From Limanda limanda (lineage: Eukaryota > Chordata > Actinopteri > Pleuronectiformes > Pleuronectidae): a stretch of DNA of 64,000 nt. Location of the stretch: NCBI RefSeq assembly GCF_963576545.1, contig NC_083653.1, positions 17,591,139 to 17,655,138 on the forward strand, written 5' to 3'. The position numbers and the translations under genes were made by a program. Below are positions 25,641-38,538 of the stretch, piece after piece; position 1 is the stretch's first letter, and each line of letters starts with the position of its first letter. The notes under the pieces are model-generated. The model was not told the DNA's origin. It ran no database searches and saw nothing but the letters and a program-made list of their open reading frames with translations.

Positions 25641-26542
25641 TCCCCTTTAATATCGAGTGTGAAGCCACTAAAAGTGGAAAGAAATCTCAAGGCCATTGAA
25701 TATTGAGGCGCTGTTCGCAGAACGCACGTGCAGTCCCTTTTCTTCACAAGGCTTTGAGCAGGAGGTCGACACAAGCTCATTCCAAACTATTCTGAGCCAT
25801 AAAGTTAATCCAATGGCCCCATTTTAAGGGCAAGAGCAACATCTGAACGATTTTGCTTGGGGGGGGAACCTTGTAACCACAGAAAGTCGAGAACAGAAAC
25901 CGAACACTGGACTGGCCATGGTTAACACACTTCATGCTAGGGTGCCATTTACCTTTAAACCTAGAATGCAGGTATGAACATTGTTAGATAAACTGCAGTA
26001 CGGCAACTACTGAGCTATACAATTGTGCTGTTGTGGCAACTTATAATTCAATGCACTGTCCTAATATCCTGCTGTGATCAATTCAAACCACTGCATCGAG
26101 CTACTGTATGTTAGCAGTTATTGTATGAAAATGCAAAGTGTCTTTGGCAGCAATTGATTTAAGATGCTAATCTACGTGACAGATATGCTCGCTTAGGATC
26201 CTGTGTTGCACACACAGCATGTGCATGTGTTTAGGTAAACAGACAAGGTCGGATGTGAGGCCTGTAGTTTTCCCACACTTGTTTCATTTCCTATTTTATT
26301 TTTTTTTTCCCCAGAAGACATGCACTTCCTTTATTCCTCTGGAGTAAAAAGGACTTTTAATTAATTATAAAAGCCAGGAGAGCATGAAGGCTGAGACCAC
26401 CAGAAGACACGTGCATATGGTGTCTAGTGTGTGTATGTGGGCTAAGTGAATGCACAAAACGTTAGGTTCTGCAAGTGTGGTCAAAGCGTACTTTGACTAC
26501 TCAAGTGTACCTTTCAATTCATTGCGTAAAAAAGCATCTGTC

Positions 26543-26577
26543 AGTGTGTGTGTGTGTGTCTGTGTGTGTGTGTGTGT
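26543..26577. repeat. (GT)n microsatellite
   Basis: A 35-bp GT run with one CT interruption near 26559-26560. Confidence 0.9.
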
Positions 26578-26740
26578 CCGACCAGTTGGCGGGCTGGGCC
26601 AGGTGTGATTTCATTCTCCCTGCAGTCACGGGTCTGTAAGATCGCTTTAGACACAGTTGGAACCACCTACTGGGAGGCGATGGAGCGCCCCTCACTCCTA
26701 GTGTGTGCACGGGCGGGTGTCGGCGTACAGTATATCATCT

Positions 26741-26760
26741 GTGTGTGTGTGTGTGTGTGT
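26741..26760. repeat. (GT)n microsatellite, 10 units
   Basis: A pure 20-bp GT run about 165 bp from the previous array. Confidence 0.9.
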
Positions 26761-28792
26761 TTCATTGTCACCTTGTAACTGTGTGCACTAACATTCTGTG
26801 TTCGATCCGCCCGCAGGTAATTTATGTGTGCTTTCCCATATGTAGACAAAGACCCATGTTCACGGCTATCAGTCGCTGTCCAAGGACGAAAGTGTTTGTG
26901 CACATGTGTGTATCAGTCCATTAAGTTAGGGAGGGGAAAGGGGGGGGGGCAGAGGGAGGCCCTGGGGCGTTTTACGAGGTCAGCTTCCTGCAGACTAGGA
27001 CAGTCAGAGGGAGATAATAATAGCCAGGTCAAGATTCAATTATTTGCCTGAGGATTAACCTTATGGGGTCTTTCAGGAAGGTCAGTGGGTGGTGAGGGGT
27101 TTGAGGCTTCTGAAACAGAAGCCACTTACAAAGCACTTTTATTGTTGTTAGGGCCCCTGGTCGTAAAGCACTGGAAGCTGCCCCTGCAACACGGAGCCAC
27201 AGGTCCGTCAGATGTGCTTTAAGATAACACACAGTAACTGTGGAGCAGCACTTGAATATTTTCAGCCCACGGGGAAGAAATAAACAAATTAAAAATTGAG
27301 TGAATATGAAATAAGGTTCTGTTTTATTGTGCTCATCTTAGGGCAATAACACATCACACCTATATTGTTATTTGGGGACACCGGGCCTGTGATTCCTTTG
27401 TGGTGGTTCTTCATTATTAAAACCACAGCATATGCAAACAAAAGGTGTAAAAGAAGATAAATTTAGCCGTGCATTGACATTCATAAAAGAGGAGAAAAGA
27501 AACATGTTGGAAGTTCTACACTATAATAATAAAACAAAAGACCTTTCTCCTCATTATGGGTTTATTCATTTTATCGTTAGTGCAGGTTGTGTAAATTATC
27601 ATAATATTGTGATTGAAATGAGTTACTACAATCCTAAGTGTGACCATAACATTTTCATTTAGTTAGAGAAGCTAAGAATAAAATTGACTGGTTAAGTGCA
27701 GGTACTGTGCCTTGGCTTAGAGGCTGTGAGGCCTGTCAGTAATGTCAGCCATTTATGACAGTGAGGGGGCATGTCTTTTAAAGTTACTGAGTTGTTTCTG
27801 AAACACTTTTGATCTTATTTGTTCTAATCCTCCTCACCTCCTGATATCAACGAATATGTCTTAAAAAAACTAAAGATAAAAAGCCAGTGCCTGTGGCCCT
27901 CACAGGACGGTAATACATCAGACGGAATGAAACGATTGGTCGGTGTACCTGTCTGTCACTAACCGACCTGCCTGTGCACACCATGTGTTTTGTGGGTGTA
28001 GCTTCAACAAGAGGGCAGACGGGAGGAGGTGGGATGTGGTGGTGTAGCCAGTGAGGGGCTAGTTCATGGCTAACAGCGTAGTTACATGTCTTTCTTGTTT
28101 GGTGTAGGTTGCGGCTCTCAGAAGCTTCTGCACTGATTGCTTATAAACTGGTAGTGAGGCCAGGTATCATCTATTTCCTTATTCCAGGAGGATTCTATAT
28201 CAATAAGCCATATTTAATCTACGAGTGTTTGGCATTGATATGACTAGTTACAGACATACCTATTAGATAGTTAAGCTGGAGGGTCAAGGGTCAGATGGCA
28301 GCTTGAATGTGCCGACTTTTAGAAGTGATTTTATGTATTATCCATGCGAAAAGTATAGATGAAAAAGGAAAAGGTAAGAAAACTGCTCTTACGTCAACTC
28401 TTCACCATTCCTCTGAGAGCAACACAATTCAACTACTTACATAGGGTATTCAACTCACATCTACACCACTTCAGCCTGAACAATAAAAGAGCAGGTCATT
28501 CAACACCGAACTCTTAACACATAGAACATCTTCTCACATTCATTGAGAAACGCAGAAGCAATTTCACATTTATACTCTTTTTGAGTAAGAAAAGCCACAC
28601 ATTTCTGTCATGCCTGAAATAAACAAAATAAACTTTTCCTAGAGAAAAATTAAAACCCTCCATTTGTCACCCATGACATCCCCAATACTACAAACATCAA
28701 GAAATGCTGGACAGCCCCCTTACAAACAATTGAACTGCATGTTCGGTGGGAACAAAGCAACACATAGTAATTATGCACAAATTACCCTTCAT

Positions 28793-29045
28793 TATTACAT
28801 CACATTACATGTCATTTAGCTGACACTTTTATCCAAAGCGACTTCCAATATGTGCTTTCAACTGTGAGGGTACAAACCCAGAACAGCAAAAATAATTTAA
28901 GTACATAAGCATCGAAAAAGCCAAACTACAAAGTGATACATATAATGTATGTGCACCTTGACTAAGACTGACTTCTAAGCCAAGGTGTAGTCGGAAGAGA
29001 TGGTTTTTAGCCTGTGGAGGAAGATATGTCGACTTTCTGCTGTCC
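28793..29045 (-). mobile_element. Second L2-type LINE 3' fragment
   Basis: The plus strand reads TTTATCCAAAGCGACTTCCA at 28829-28848 and GTGAGGGTACAAACCCAGAA at 28863-28882, which align with 12189 onward and 12224 onward of the first LINE fragment. Homology continues through GTAGTCGGAAGAG and stops near 29045, so this copy keeps the 3' tail and only a short part of the coding end. It is more diverged than the first copy, implying an older insertion, and it is dead. Confidence 0.8.
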
Positions 29046-31067
29046 TGAAATTAATTTAAAGCTGTGTGATTACCCCAATCTGTTCATGTGCTCAGTGTTA
29101 AATATTCCCCGACTAAAAGTAAGTGACATATAGCAAGTGTTGTTACAAAAGCGACTTTGAATTATAGTAAAGTCAAAATATGTTGAAGCTAACATGGTGT
29201 AATATGAATTCTAAACATGTACTTTGACGCAATATCTATGTGGATTGTCTTAATTGATTATCATTTCTTAATTGAATATCTACAGAATAGCTGTGTAATT
29301 TACATATACAATTAAATTTTTCATATACTAGGAAAGAATCTCCTAAACTGAGAGAATCATTCCTGTTATGTAAAAAACAGTAGGTCTGGCCGGATTACGT
29401 GAACACTTTTGAATGTGAAACCTCTTTGCCACCAATCTGTCAAACTTGAACCAGCATGTGCTGCTCCCCTAAAGCAGTGGCTCTCAAATGGGTGTTTGCG
29501 GCACACTGCCAGGGTGTCTGTGAAGAGTTTCCAGATTCATCCATAGAAATTATAATAGTATGTCAGGGTTCTGTGTTGAGGTGACATTTCTAGGACCTAT
29601 ATCTTTCTAAGACATTTGACTCTTGTAGATCGTTCACATAGCTCAGTAGAATTGTAAAAAAAATAGGTTATCAAATTATTCCAAGGGACATACATAAGGC
29701 GGTCCTTGGAATGTATTTTATCTTGTAGGGGGTTCTTGGCAAATCGGACTGGAGTTGTACTGGACAGCCTTCAGGTGTGAATGTTTATACGAGTATCTTC
29801 AAAAATATACTCGTATAAACTAACCCTGATGTTTTAATCAAGCAGATTTAATCTCATTGTATTGTATCCATGCTGAAACAGTGAAGTCACTATGTACAAT
29901 AGGTTCACAGCACACCAAGTGCTTCTTACTCACACTATTATTTTCTGCCAGTTAAATATATGGCCTCATTACAACCAAGAGCGTTGCTGTTATATACATT
30001 AATACGTGTCTTTGCCAACAGTCAGCGGGAGCTCCACAAACACACACGCACACATGCATCACACTCGCACTCACACCCTGTATCCATCACAGTCCACTGT
30101 AGCAAGACGAAAGATGAGACAGAAATGTGAACTTCACAAGAGAGGAACACTCATACCATCACAGTCGGCCAATTGATGCGAGTGCATTAATCATCTGCAA
30201 CTCGCCGTCCAAAATAAACTCATGTGTGAGCTAATGGAAGAACTTCGCCCAGAGAAATGAATGTGTTGATGAACACTGTCCCAGATATTTACAGGCCAAA
30301 TCCAGGAGGGCAGCCTACCTGCCTGTTAACTGGTCGGGTTTTTTTCCCCTCCCCTCCTATTCCTGTCTCCCTTTGTCTGTCTGTGTCTCGCTCTCTTTCC
30401 CGCTCTCTCATTGAAGTCTTTGCTGAGAGTATAGGAGAGATGAAAAGAAAACAAAATGCCTTTTGATCCAGCAGCCTTGTATTACGGCTCTGTCAAAGAG
30501 CATTACCCTGATAACCCAACCAAAAAGTCAGCCACGGGGTATCAAAGCCAAATATACAGACCTTTAACGCAGAGACTATTAATTCACCGACACAGAGAAC
30601 GGACAAGCTGACTGAATAGGAATGCAGGACAACAGACAATCCCAATCCCTGCCAAGTGCCTTTTTCATTTCATTCTCTCTCTCTCGGTCATTCTCTGTTT
30701 TCATGTTTCCTATAGTTGGCAGTACAAAGCCATGTGAATTCAGCCACGAGCAATTTCAGTTAACGTTGCTCTGATCAAATAACCGCGAACGGCACGCAAT
30801 GGTGCATTGTTGGGACTTATACTGTTTCATGTCTGACATATCCACGGCAAGGGGAGAGCGATATTACCCTCCTGTTGTGTGGCGAGGAGAGGAAAATAAC
30901 ACGGGGACCTTTGAAACTGCCAGAAAGAGGAATTGACTTCAGTCCTGTGAGGAAACACACATTCCAGTGTACAACCATGTTTCAGCCTCCACGACATTTG
31001 AATTTTCTCTCCGAGCGACCATCCTGATCTTTGTTGACCACCTTTGGTTTAGAAAGTCACCTTCGAT
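29046..31067. other. Gene-free interval
   Basis: No gene seen. At 29468-29486 the sequence CAGTGGCTCTCAAATGGG resembles an hAT-type terminal repeat without a visible partner. CA-rich sequence lies at 30037-30076 and a CT-rich stretch near 30360-30410. Confidence 0.5.
29783..29820. repeat. 14-bp perfect inverted repeat with 10-nt loop
   Basis: GTTTATACGAGTAT at 29783-29796 is matched exactly by ATACTCGTATAAAC at 29807-29820. The loop is CTTCAAAAAT. No transcription unit is visible around it. Confidence 0.9.
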
Positions 31068-31150
31068 CAGGGGTGTGGAGCTATTTCCAGTCAAAGGCCA
31101 TTTAGATGTTTAAACATTCTTCAAGGGCCATGCTAAATTATTGAACGGAT
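31068..31150 (+). mobile_element. hAT-like transposon terminal fragment
   Basis: It starts CAGGGGTGTGGAGCTATTTC and continues CAAAGGCCATTTAGATG and TTCAAGGGCCATGCTAAATT. The start matches the head of the fragment at 55263, and CAGGGGTG-type ends are typical of hAT elements. No matching inverted end is visible, so only this terminal part is claimed. Confidence 0.55.
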
Positions 31151-31559
31151 ATATCACACCAACCGCACTGATTCAATGGGTGGAACTGCCCCTGTTTTGT
31201 AAAGTGTCTAATGTTAGATGGTGGTGATCAGTGCTGAAGAGGTTAATGCTTTTAAAAAAAAATCATCATCGTATAGGACATCACGTGAAATACCAGGGTG
31301 CGAACATGCACTCACCTGCTGATCAGTATATGAAGTTTACTTAGCGTTTGATTGATTCGCTCCAGAGTTTATGAGGCTGCAACTAAACATAATGAAAAGT
31401 GAGTCGTCAACGTTTTTCATGCGCCCTCAGTACAACACAAGATGTGACTCAGTGTTAAAGTGATTAATAACCAAATAACTGATTGTAAGTTTGTCATCTG
31501 AATCATGACCCTCCCAGTAAAAAAAAGAAAAGAAACAAATTACCGTGAACTTAGTTAAG

Positions 31560-31985
31560 GAATATTAAAAATTAACTATAAGGGTTAGGGTAACAACTAC
31601 ACGGAAAACTGGAGGCTTACACAGGGGATGCAAAGGTGCAGAGGCTCAGGAGACACAGGATACAGAGACACGGGAGGACAGGACAGCAGGACAGGACATA
31701 AACAAACAATCCGACGAGGAAATAGGGAAGCACAGAGACTTCTATACACACACAAGGAAGGCAGGGGCAATTGAACACAGGTGAAACACATAAGGACTGG
31801 TGCATACAATCACAGAGATAGGAAGTGAAGAACACACTAGGAGCAGGGCCTACAAAATAAAACAGGAAACAGAAACACGGAGTGTGAAGACATGAAACAA
31901 CTCAAACAGAGATAAAACAGAGATTTACTAATAAACAGAAAACACTTCAAACAAAGGTGGAACCTAAACAATTGAAAATACCAAA
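31560..31985. repeat. Possible A/C-rich dispersed repeat
   Basis: Strongly T-poor sequence on the plus strand, with words such as GGGAAGCACAGAGAC, GGTGAAACACATAAGGACTG and CTACAAAATAAAACAGGAAAC, which I recall from teleost interspersed repeats. The minus-strand frames of 70 and 72 codons are by-products of this composition. Class and ends are unknown. Confidence 0.35.
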
Positions 31986-33790
31986 CCGTGACACGTTTTG
32001 CAGCTCAATGCTTTTGATCTGTAAATTGTCCTGCACATCAGCATATTTAAAGGCTTGACAAATATGTTCAGTTCCTTAGGTTTCCTCTCACCTGTCCTGG
32101 AAGGTTTTACCAAATGCCTGGAAGAGTTTTTGCAAACTCATCAACACATTCATATGTCATAGCAGGCTTGTGTTCTTGAAGACAACATACATTGCCTACA
32201 AAGGTCTCCCTTGAATCGAAGTTGGCAGTGATGTTTACGCGCACACAACAATGGCTGGTTGCGCTTCTCATGCAGATGGTTTTAGCCAAAGCTAACTCTA
32301 CTAAAACCCATTGTCACCTTTGGTAGTGCCATGCATGACTCTCTCAAATCTTGTGTAATCTTCTTTGGCGTCAGGGGGATATGGTGAGGTTAGGGTACAT
32401 GTTTTTTCAATATATATCGTTTACAGATCAACAATCTGTTGACACAAGCTGTCACTTTTGACAACCTTAGTTAGAGCGGTTTTAGCAACTCTTCAGCTCC
32501 AACAAGGCGTTTTCACTAATTATCCTCCTGAATGAGGATTCAGCTTCTTAACTTTTAACTCGCTTAACACAAAAACCTCAGTTTGCACAACATTGTTTCT
32601 ATCAGAATGAATTTGTGTGAAAACTGAACCAAACTGAAGACTTTTAACTGAATCCAAGATCATGTATTCTTGGAGCTCATCCTGTGCTGCACTTTTCAAT
32701 CTATAATTATGTGCAACATTGGTCTTTTTCAGCACATCCCTGCAAACCAGAACCACCTGTTTACTTTTACTTACCACAAAAACAATAATTAGTTTGTTTC
32801 TCTTCAACATCTACAGTTCTTTTTTCGCCAGTCAGCATTGATATGTAACCACTTCCTGCATGTTGTGTTAAACAGACCATCCTGAAAGACATGTCAGTCC
32901 ACAAATATGAATTACAGAAATAACTGCTGTCATGAGAATAATTTTGTATTTTCATATCAATCATAGTCCAGATCCAGCTGTCTATAGAGCCTGGAGGCAA
33001 AAGGTTCTCCAACCCCGCCTCGTATTTAGGTTGTAAACAATTGACACTCAGACTGTGTGTGATGCCAACACTGCAGGCTAAACTGTTAAGGTGTTTTGTT
33101 TCTGAGTGCTCTCTCTGTATCTATACACAAGAACTCCGTCAGCAGTCTAGTGAGTTTCAGCATCACTCTGTAGTGATGTGTTGGTCTGTTGGCTTCGAAG
33201 CCGATGCTCACGAGCGGAGACGGTGCTCGGAGCTGCTGTTGTAGAGATGAATGCATCATAAAAAAATAAATAGCCACAAATTATTTTCAACTGCACTTTA
33301 TCAGAGACCACACTTTAGCCATACTCGAATGAATGAACTGATGAGGAGGTTTGCAGAGCCGGCAACAAGAGCGTGAAGAGTCAAGTAGCTTCAGGGAAAG
33401 AACATTTTTTGTGGTGGAACGAGCAGCAGGAGAGGATGAGGCTGTTTATATGTCTATTGCTGAAATTTTTTCAGCAAGCATTTGTGCAAATCATGGATTT
33501 TAGGGTTTGTTCACAGTTGTAAAAATGCTATTTAAGGTTTTTTACAAAGGACTGCTCTTCAGTTATACCAATTTCTTTCCTTATATTCTCACTCCACCAG
33601 TTGACATCTTTGTTACAAAGCTGACACTACAAATAATCAGGAAAACATTTAAAAAAAAGATTCTCAGCCAAACCTTGCAGTTTCATGGACTGTGCCAGAA
33701 TGCCATTGTGCCCCTCCTTAAACTGATCATAGATAATCCTCTGTGCATCACATAATGAATAACATTTTAATAGCAACAGGTTCCTGCTTT
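31986..33790. other. Gene-free interval
   Basis: The longest frame is 96 codons on the minus strand (32520-32810), overlapped by an 81-codon frame at 32767-33012. Neither shows a domain, and no splice-joined continuation is evident. I do not call a gene. Confidence 0.5.
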
Positions 33791-33974
33791 AGTCTGGTTT
33801 CCTCCCACAGGCCAAAGACATGCAGCTTAGGTTAACTGGAGATTCCAAGTTGTTTCTGTACGTCAGCCCACCAGTATGTTTGGCGTTCTGTCCAGGCTGT
33901 AACACGCCTCTCGCCCTACGGTACAGTCAGTCAGCTGGGATGGCTCCACCTCCCCTGCAACCCCTAAAGTGAAT
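33791..33974. mobile_element. Dispersed repeat, second copy of the 8362-8512 family (inverted)
   Basis: Reads TCTGGTTTCCTCCCACAGG, then AAAGACATGCAGCTTAGG, then CGCCTCTCGCCCTA, then CAGCTGGGATGGCTCCACC. The last part is the reverse complement of the block at about 8394-8428. This copy retains middle sequence that the 8362 copy has lost. It is non-coding and old. Confidence 0.65.
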
Positions 33975-36660
33975 GTTGGTTGCAGGTTTCTTTCTATAAC
34001 TGTTAAAGTGACCTGCAGTAATTGAGCAAAAGCAAGTAAATACCGACGGCTGGACTCAGTCCACAGAACCCTGAACTGTAGAATCAGTTGTCATAGCTGT
34101 AGATTTGAATGTGCCAGACCACCGCTGTTGATAATACTAGGACAAAGAAGAAGAAATTTAAAACCCAGTCCACAGACTGAAGGCAAACTGCCACGCCCCC
34201 ACTCACTGCTAAAAAGCTTGGCTGTTTATTCACAGTTTATTAATATTGAACAAAGCACGTGTCCATATCACACCAAAATTGACTCAGCACTTCCTTGGGG
34301 CGTGAATAATACACATCAAGTGTGAAGCTAATAAGATGAACAGTTCTCATTCAGTCAGACAAAGATTTCTGGAATTATTAGATCCCATTATTATGGGATT
34401 GTCTTTCATTTTACAGTAAGCCACAAATTGCTTTAACACCAGATTATACCAGTTAAATAAAGAAATCATTAAATACAAAAATATATCAGTACTTATGTGC
34501 AAGATTTATAAAGATGAACTTAAAAAGGCAAATATAGGAATAAAAACTGCTGACCTTTTCATTCAAGCATTGGCAGAGACAGGTCGTATCAGCTGTGGCT
34601 TTTTACTGCTATTCCTGGAAATAACGTGATGGCCGACCGGAAAGCAACTTTGCTGTTGTTGGTTTGTGTGATCTGTGCAGACTAGTGTATGTACTCAGCC
34701 AAAGGTTGTTTGTGAGGAAGGACGCTCCACTCTGAAACACAGCTCTGCTAACATGAGTGGACTGAGTATGCTTTTAGTTCCCACAGCTCCGGCTGAATGA
34801 TGCGGCTCCCCCTCCAGCTCGTCGTGTCACATCAGTTTCAGGAGTCACAGTCTCCCACTTAAACATCCGTTCACATCGCATCAATAATTCAGGCTCCTGA
34901 TCTTAATAGTCAGGACCTTTAGCGTTTTGGATCAGGTCGCTCGAGAAGAATAAGTTATGCCACATATAGTAGCCCACAGCTGTTATCTCAATGTCGGATA
35001 CATATTCAATCAATATTTAGGTAAATATGACTTTTAGATCAGATGTTAATATCAAGCCTCAAATCAGGATCAGGGCCAAAAACCACTTGACAAGGACGCC
35101 CTTACATTGTTTTTGTCACCAGGTCCCACAAAGAGCTCATGAAGAAATAAATGATTATGATTAGACTGCAACTCACCCTCGTGGAATGAATAATGAAGAG
35201 ACAGACCGGGGATGCAAAGGAGCCTTTATGTAGAGCAACATACTTGTTGTGCTGTTGCCACGTTTCACTGGTTTTAATGAGGGGAGGCAAGAATTCTGAG
35301 TTGGGCACAAACTCAACAAACCTCTGACTGAACTTCCTTCACTTTCTGATGAGAGCAGGGGAAAATCCCTGCAACCAACGTGGTGACGCAACGAGTGTAA
35401 CCATGGCTACCAAATTAGCTCGAAATTGTGTCCTTGAACGAGGCCCTGCAGAACTCATACCCTCATTTCCTGCTGTAGAAAGCAGAATGCGACCGAGATG
35501 GGAACGCAGGTTTAAACTTGTGGGAAGAATAAAAGGACAGCGGCCTTTATTCATTTAACAATTAAATAAATCCCCTCCTCCGCTGTGATGTCGGACAAAT
35601 CAGTGTCTGTCAAACATGAGCCAGATAAAGATTTAATAAAAACATCACTCACATGAACGATGGCTCGGCATAGCATTAGCACTGTGGCCACAGGGTGGTA
35701 GGATTTGCATTTTACTTGAACTAGCTTATCCACAGATAGTCAACAGTTATGTCCTTAGCAGGTATTGTTCTGTTTGACACTTACTGTAAATCTGTACTTT
35801 GTTATCACAAAATGTTTCCGATGCAAACCTTTGAATGGACCAAATAAAAAAAGTAATTACAGCATCAGCTCTAATCCGTCGCTGCCTCCCTAACTATGCT
35901 GCTGCTGTCGAGACGACAGGCCATTAGAAGTGCATTGCTTTTTTTTACTGCCCCAATTTTACAGCAGATACTCACAAATGAGCAATTTTCTCAATTTTTT
36001 TTTTCGTGTCCCCTCTCTTTTCAAATGATGCGTGCAGCGGCATCATGTTAATGTAAAAAAAACAAACAATCTGTTGTGTTGATTTGTAACAGATTTATCT
36101 TCCTGAGATAAAACACCTGAAGAAGAACAAGGGTAAATTGAGTTGATATGAGATTGAAAATGAATTGTTTTGTCACATTTTAGTCATTTGATTTTTCACT
36201 TTGAGAAACTAAAGACATCTTAGTCTAGTTTGTGTGAGTGAGGCGTCTCATTTTTGTCGTCTTTTAAGTATCCTGATAACTTTGTTGTGTACAGTCACCA
36301 CAGTTAAATGTGTTTTTGACTATGGCAAGGTTGGCATAAAAGGCAGTGTTTATCTGTTTGAACAAGACTGTATTACATTAGACCGACTTTTCTCAGTAAA
36401 TTATCAGTTTTCACTCCCACACTCTGTTTGAACAGAGCCAAGATACTTTTGTTTATACTTACTTGGATTCATTCCTACCTGTGTTCACCTCATGGAGAAG
36501 TTGCATTCTCCCACTTGTTTACAGCAGCTACAGTATTGAAACGCAGTGAAAACATTAGCATAATTCCATCTTGCTCTCGTGATGTCAAGGTCCTGCTGAT
36601 ACACCCACCCACCCGATCACAAGTCAATGTTAGCAGTCAATCCTGCTTGTCAGCATCAAA
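33975..36660. other. Gene-free interval
   Basis: Unique sequence. No microsatellite of note and no recognisable coding or RNA gene. Small frames around 35.1-35.6 kb overlap on both strands without recognisable domains. Confidence 0.5.
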
Positions 36661-36850
36661 TAACTAATTAAAACCAAACTTATAGGAAAATGAAAACATG
36701 CACACACCGCATAATAACAAGATAAGATTTATTATTTTTAAGGGAGGAAAGTCTATTTTGTGGCGCCCCATGTCCCATCCACTAACATGGTGGGGCCGGG
36801 GTTTATTACCTTTACTGCAGCCAGCCGGCTCAGAGCCCGTTAAAGTTTGC
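36661..36850 (-). mobile_element. Dispersed teleost repeat, copy B
   Basis: Contains CATGTCCCATCCACTAACAT and TACTGCAGCCAGCCGGCTC, the reverse complement of blocks in copy A at 21661-21905. The two copies are clearly diverged. It is non-coding and its class is unknown. Confidence 0.55.
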
Positions 36851-37734
36851 AATAACAACAATGTACTGAATGACAACATGAACATGTTTAACTGCAGCTC
36901 CTCTTGTCTTGGCAGAGCTTTATAGACAGTTTCACTGTGTAGCTGTCCAGGCCTCAGGGCTGGTTCACTCTTATCAATCTCACAGCCTCTTATCAAACAC
37001 ATCACAAACACGGTGATGCAAATAGCAACAGCTGATCATTTCTCTGGAACTGGTGGAGATTAAAAACAGAGCTACAAGTGAGTGAATATTGAACTTACAC
37101 TCACCACATGATGGGAAAAGCAACTGCAAATCAATGCTAATGTTCCTCTGAAACGACTGGTAAATAAACAAATGCTCAGTTCAACATTTAACTTTTAACT
37201 GGATGTTAGGTGCTATCTCTGAGTGGTGAGAAATACATGTTTTTTAAACTAAATATCTGTTGATGAATTCAGAAGTTGATCTACACATTTAAAAAAAGAC
37301 AGTATATAGTATTGTTGCTGTGTTGGAGAAAAATTTACACTCAGTAAATGTAAAGCATTTGTCTATAGAGTCCTATCCCCTGTGTTGAAATGGTTTCTTA
37401 GCTCATGTTGTTGGGTTTTGGATCCTCTGTGATATGAAATCTACAGCTTGCAGCACTCTCACATTCAGTAAATGTCAATCAGACCTCAATACAATCCCCT
37501 CCTGTGTCTGTCATTGGCAGTATATAATTCAATCTTTAAACATTTTTTCCTTCAGCAGCCTGAGTTAGAATTTTCTCAGCGACTCTGGGGTCATGATACG
37601 GGAAGTGTTGGAATCGCGCCGTGAGCTGAGATGTCATTACTGACTCTTTGCTGCTGTTCCCATTATAAAAGATCAAGTGAAACAGCGGCTGCTTTGCTGC
37701 CTCTGGAAAGCTGTGATAATAATTGTGTCTGTGG

Positions 37735-37738
<4 letters not shown>

Positions 37739-37780
<42 letters not shown>

Positions 37781-37800
37781 TGTGAGTGTGTGTGTGTTTG
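37739..37800. repeat. (GT)n microsatellite with imperfect tail
   Basis: A pure GT run to 37777, followed by GT with TT and GA interruptions to about 37800. Confidence 0.95.
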
Positions 37801-38400
37801 TATGAAGAAGTGTGAGAACCCTGCATGAGTCTAAGAAACAGAACAGAGGACTATAAAAGCAGAGTTTTACTACTTATGTCAGTCGTACAGTATCATTTCA
37901 CCAAAAATGTTTTTTCTCTATTAAAAGAAAGACATGTTTTCCAATATAAGCAATAGCAGTCAAATTTTGGACATGCGATACCATCTCCTGACAGATTCAT
38001 ACTTATCAAACTCTGCCGGAGCATCTCAAGGTCAAAGGGATTGTTCTGTGTAAGGCGATACACTCATGCGTGTTCCAGGGTCTGTTTAATATGGCGGTCG
38101 TATCATGCTGAGTTAGCCTTTAAAACCTGCCCCCATTACTTTCCCAGAGTGAGTGATGAGAGACCACAGCCAAAAGCGTGTGCAGAGGAAGCTATAGTCA
38201 GTCTTTGCTGTTATTGCTTCATACGGGATATAATATAAATTTCACACAAACAATCATTATCTTCACCCAGATGTGTTTGCCTGAGAACTCTCTCTGACCT
38301 TAAACTGAACTCAACTGTTGTCTAAATAGACAATAAGAAAATAAACATATTGTGATTGGGCTGCCTTTTGCAGGGAATATAGAATCATATTAACTCTGTA

Positions 38401-38425
38401 CAATGGAGTATATATTACTCCATTG
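38401..38425. repeat. 10-bp perfect inverted repeat with 5-nt loop
   Basis: CAATGGAGTA, loop TATAT, TACTCCATTG. It lies about 115 bp before the TIR element at 38539 and is not obviously part of it. Confidence 0.85.
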
Positions 38426-38538
38426 ACAATAATTACAAATTAAATTTAAGCTGCAGGATACCAAGGTTTAATTTAATTGGAATTGTTCAACGTTTTGGGA
38501 AAGTTGCTTATTACAATATTTTTGTAGGTGCTTATCTC

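Larger units (their letters stand above)
25641..28792. other. Gene-free interval
   Basis: No gene seen. It holds two GT arrays (26.54 and 26.74 kb), a G run near 26.94 kb and AT-rich unique sequence after 27.2 kb. The small frames here are shadows of the microsatellites or isolated AT-rich frames. Confidence 0.55.
36851..38538. other. Gene-free interval with a GT array
   Basis: No gene seen. It contains the GT array at 37.74 kb and a 10-bp perfect hairpin at 38.40 kb. Confidence 0.55.

Noticed and set aside
29468..29486. CAGTGGCTCTCAAATGGG as the end of an hAT element
   Set aside because: No inverted partner or 8-bp target duplication found within the next kilobase.
32520..33012. Two adjoining minus-strand frames of 96 and 81 codons that might form a small gene
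   Set aside because: I recognise no motif, the frames overlap in different phases and no splice junction joins them. A translated search would be decisive.
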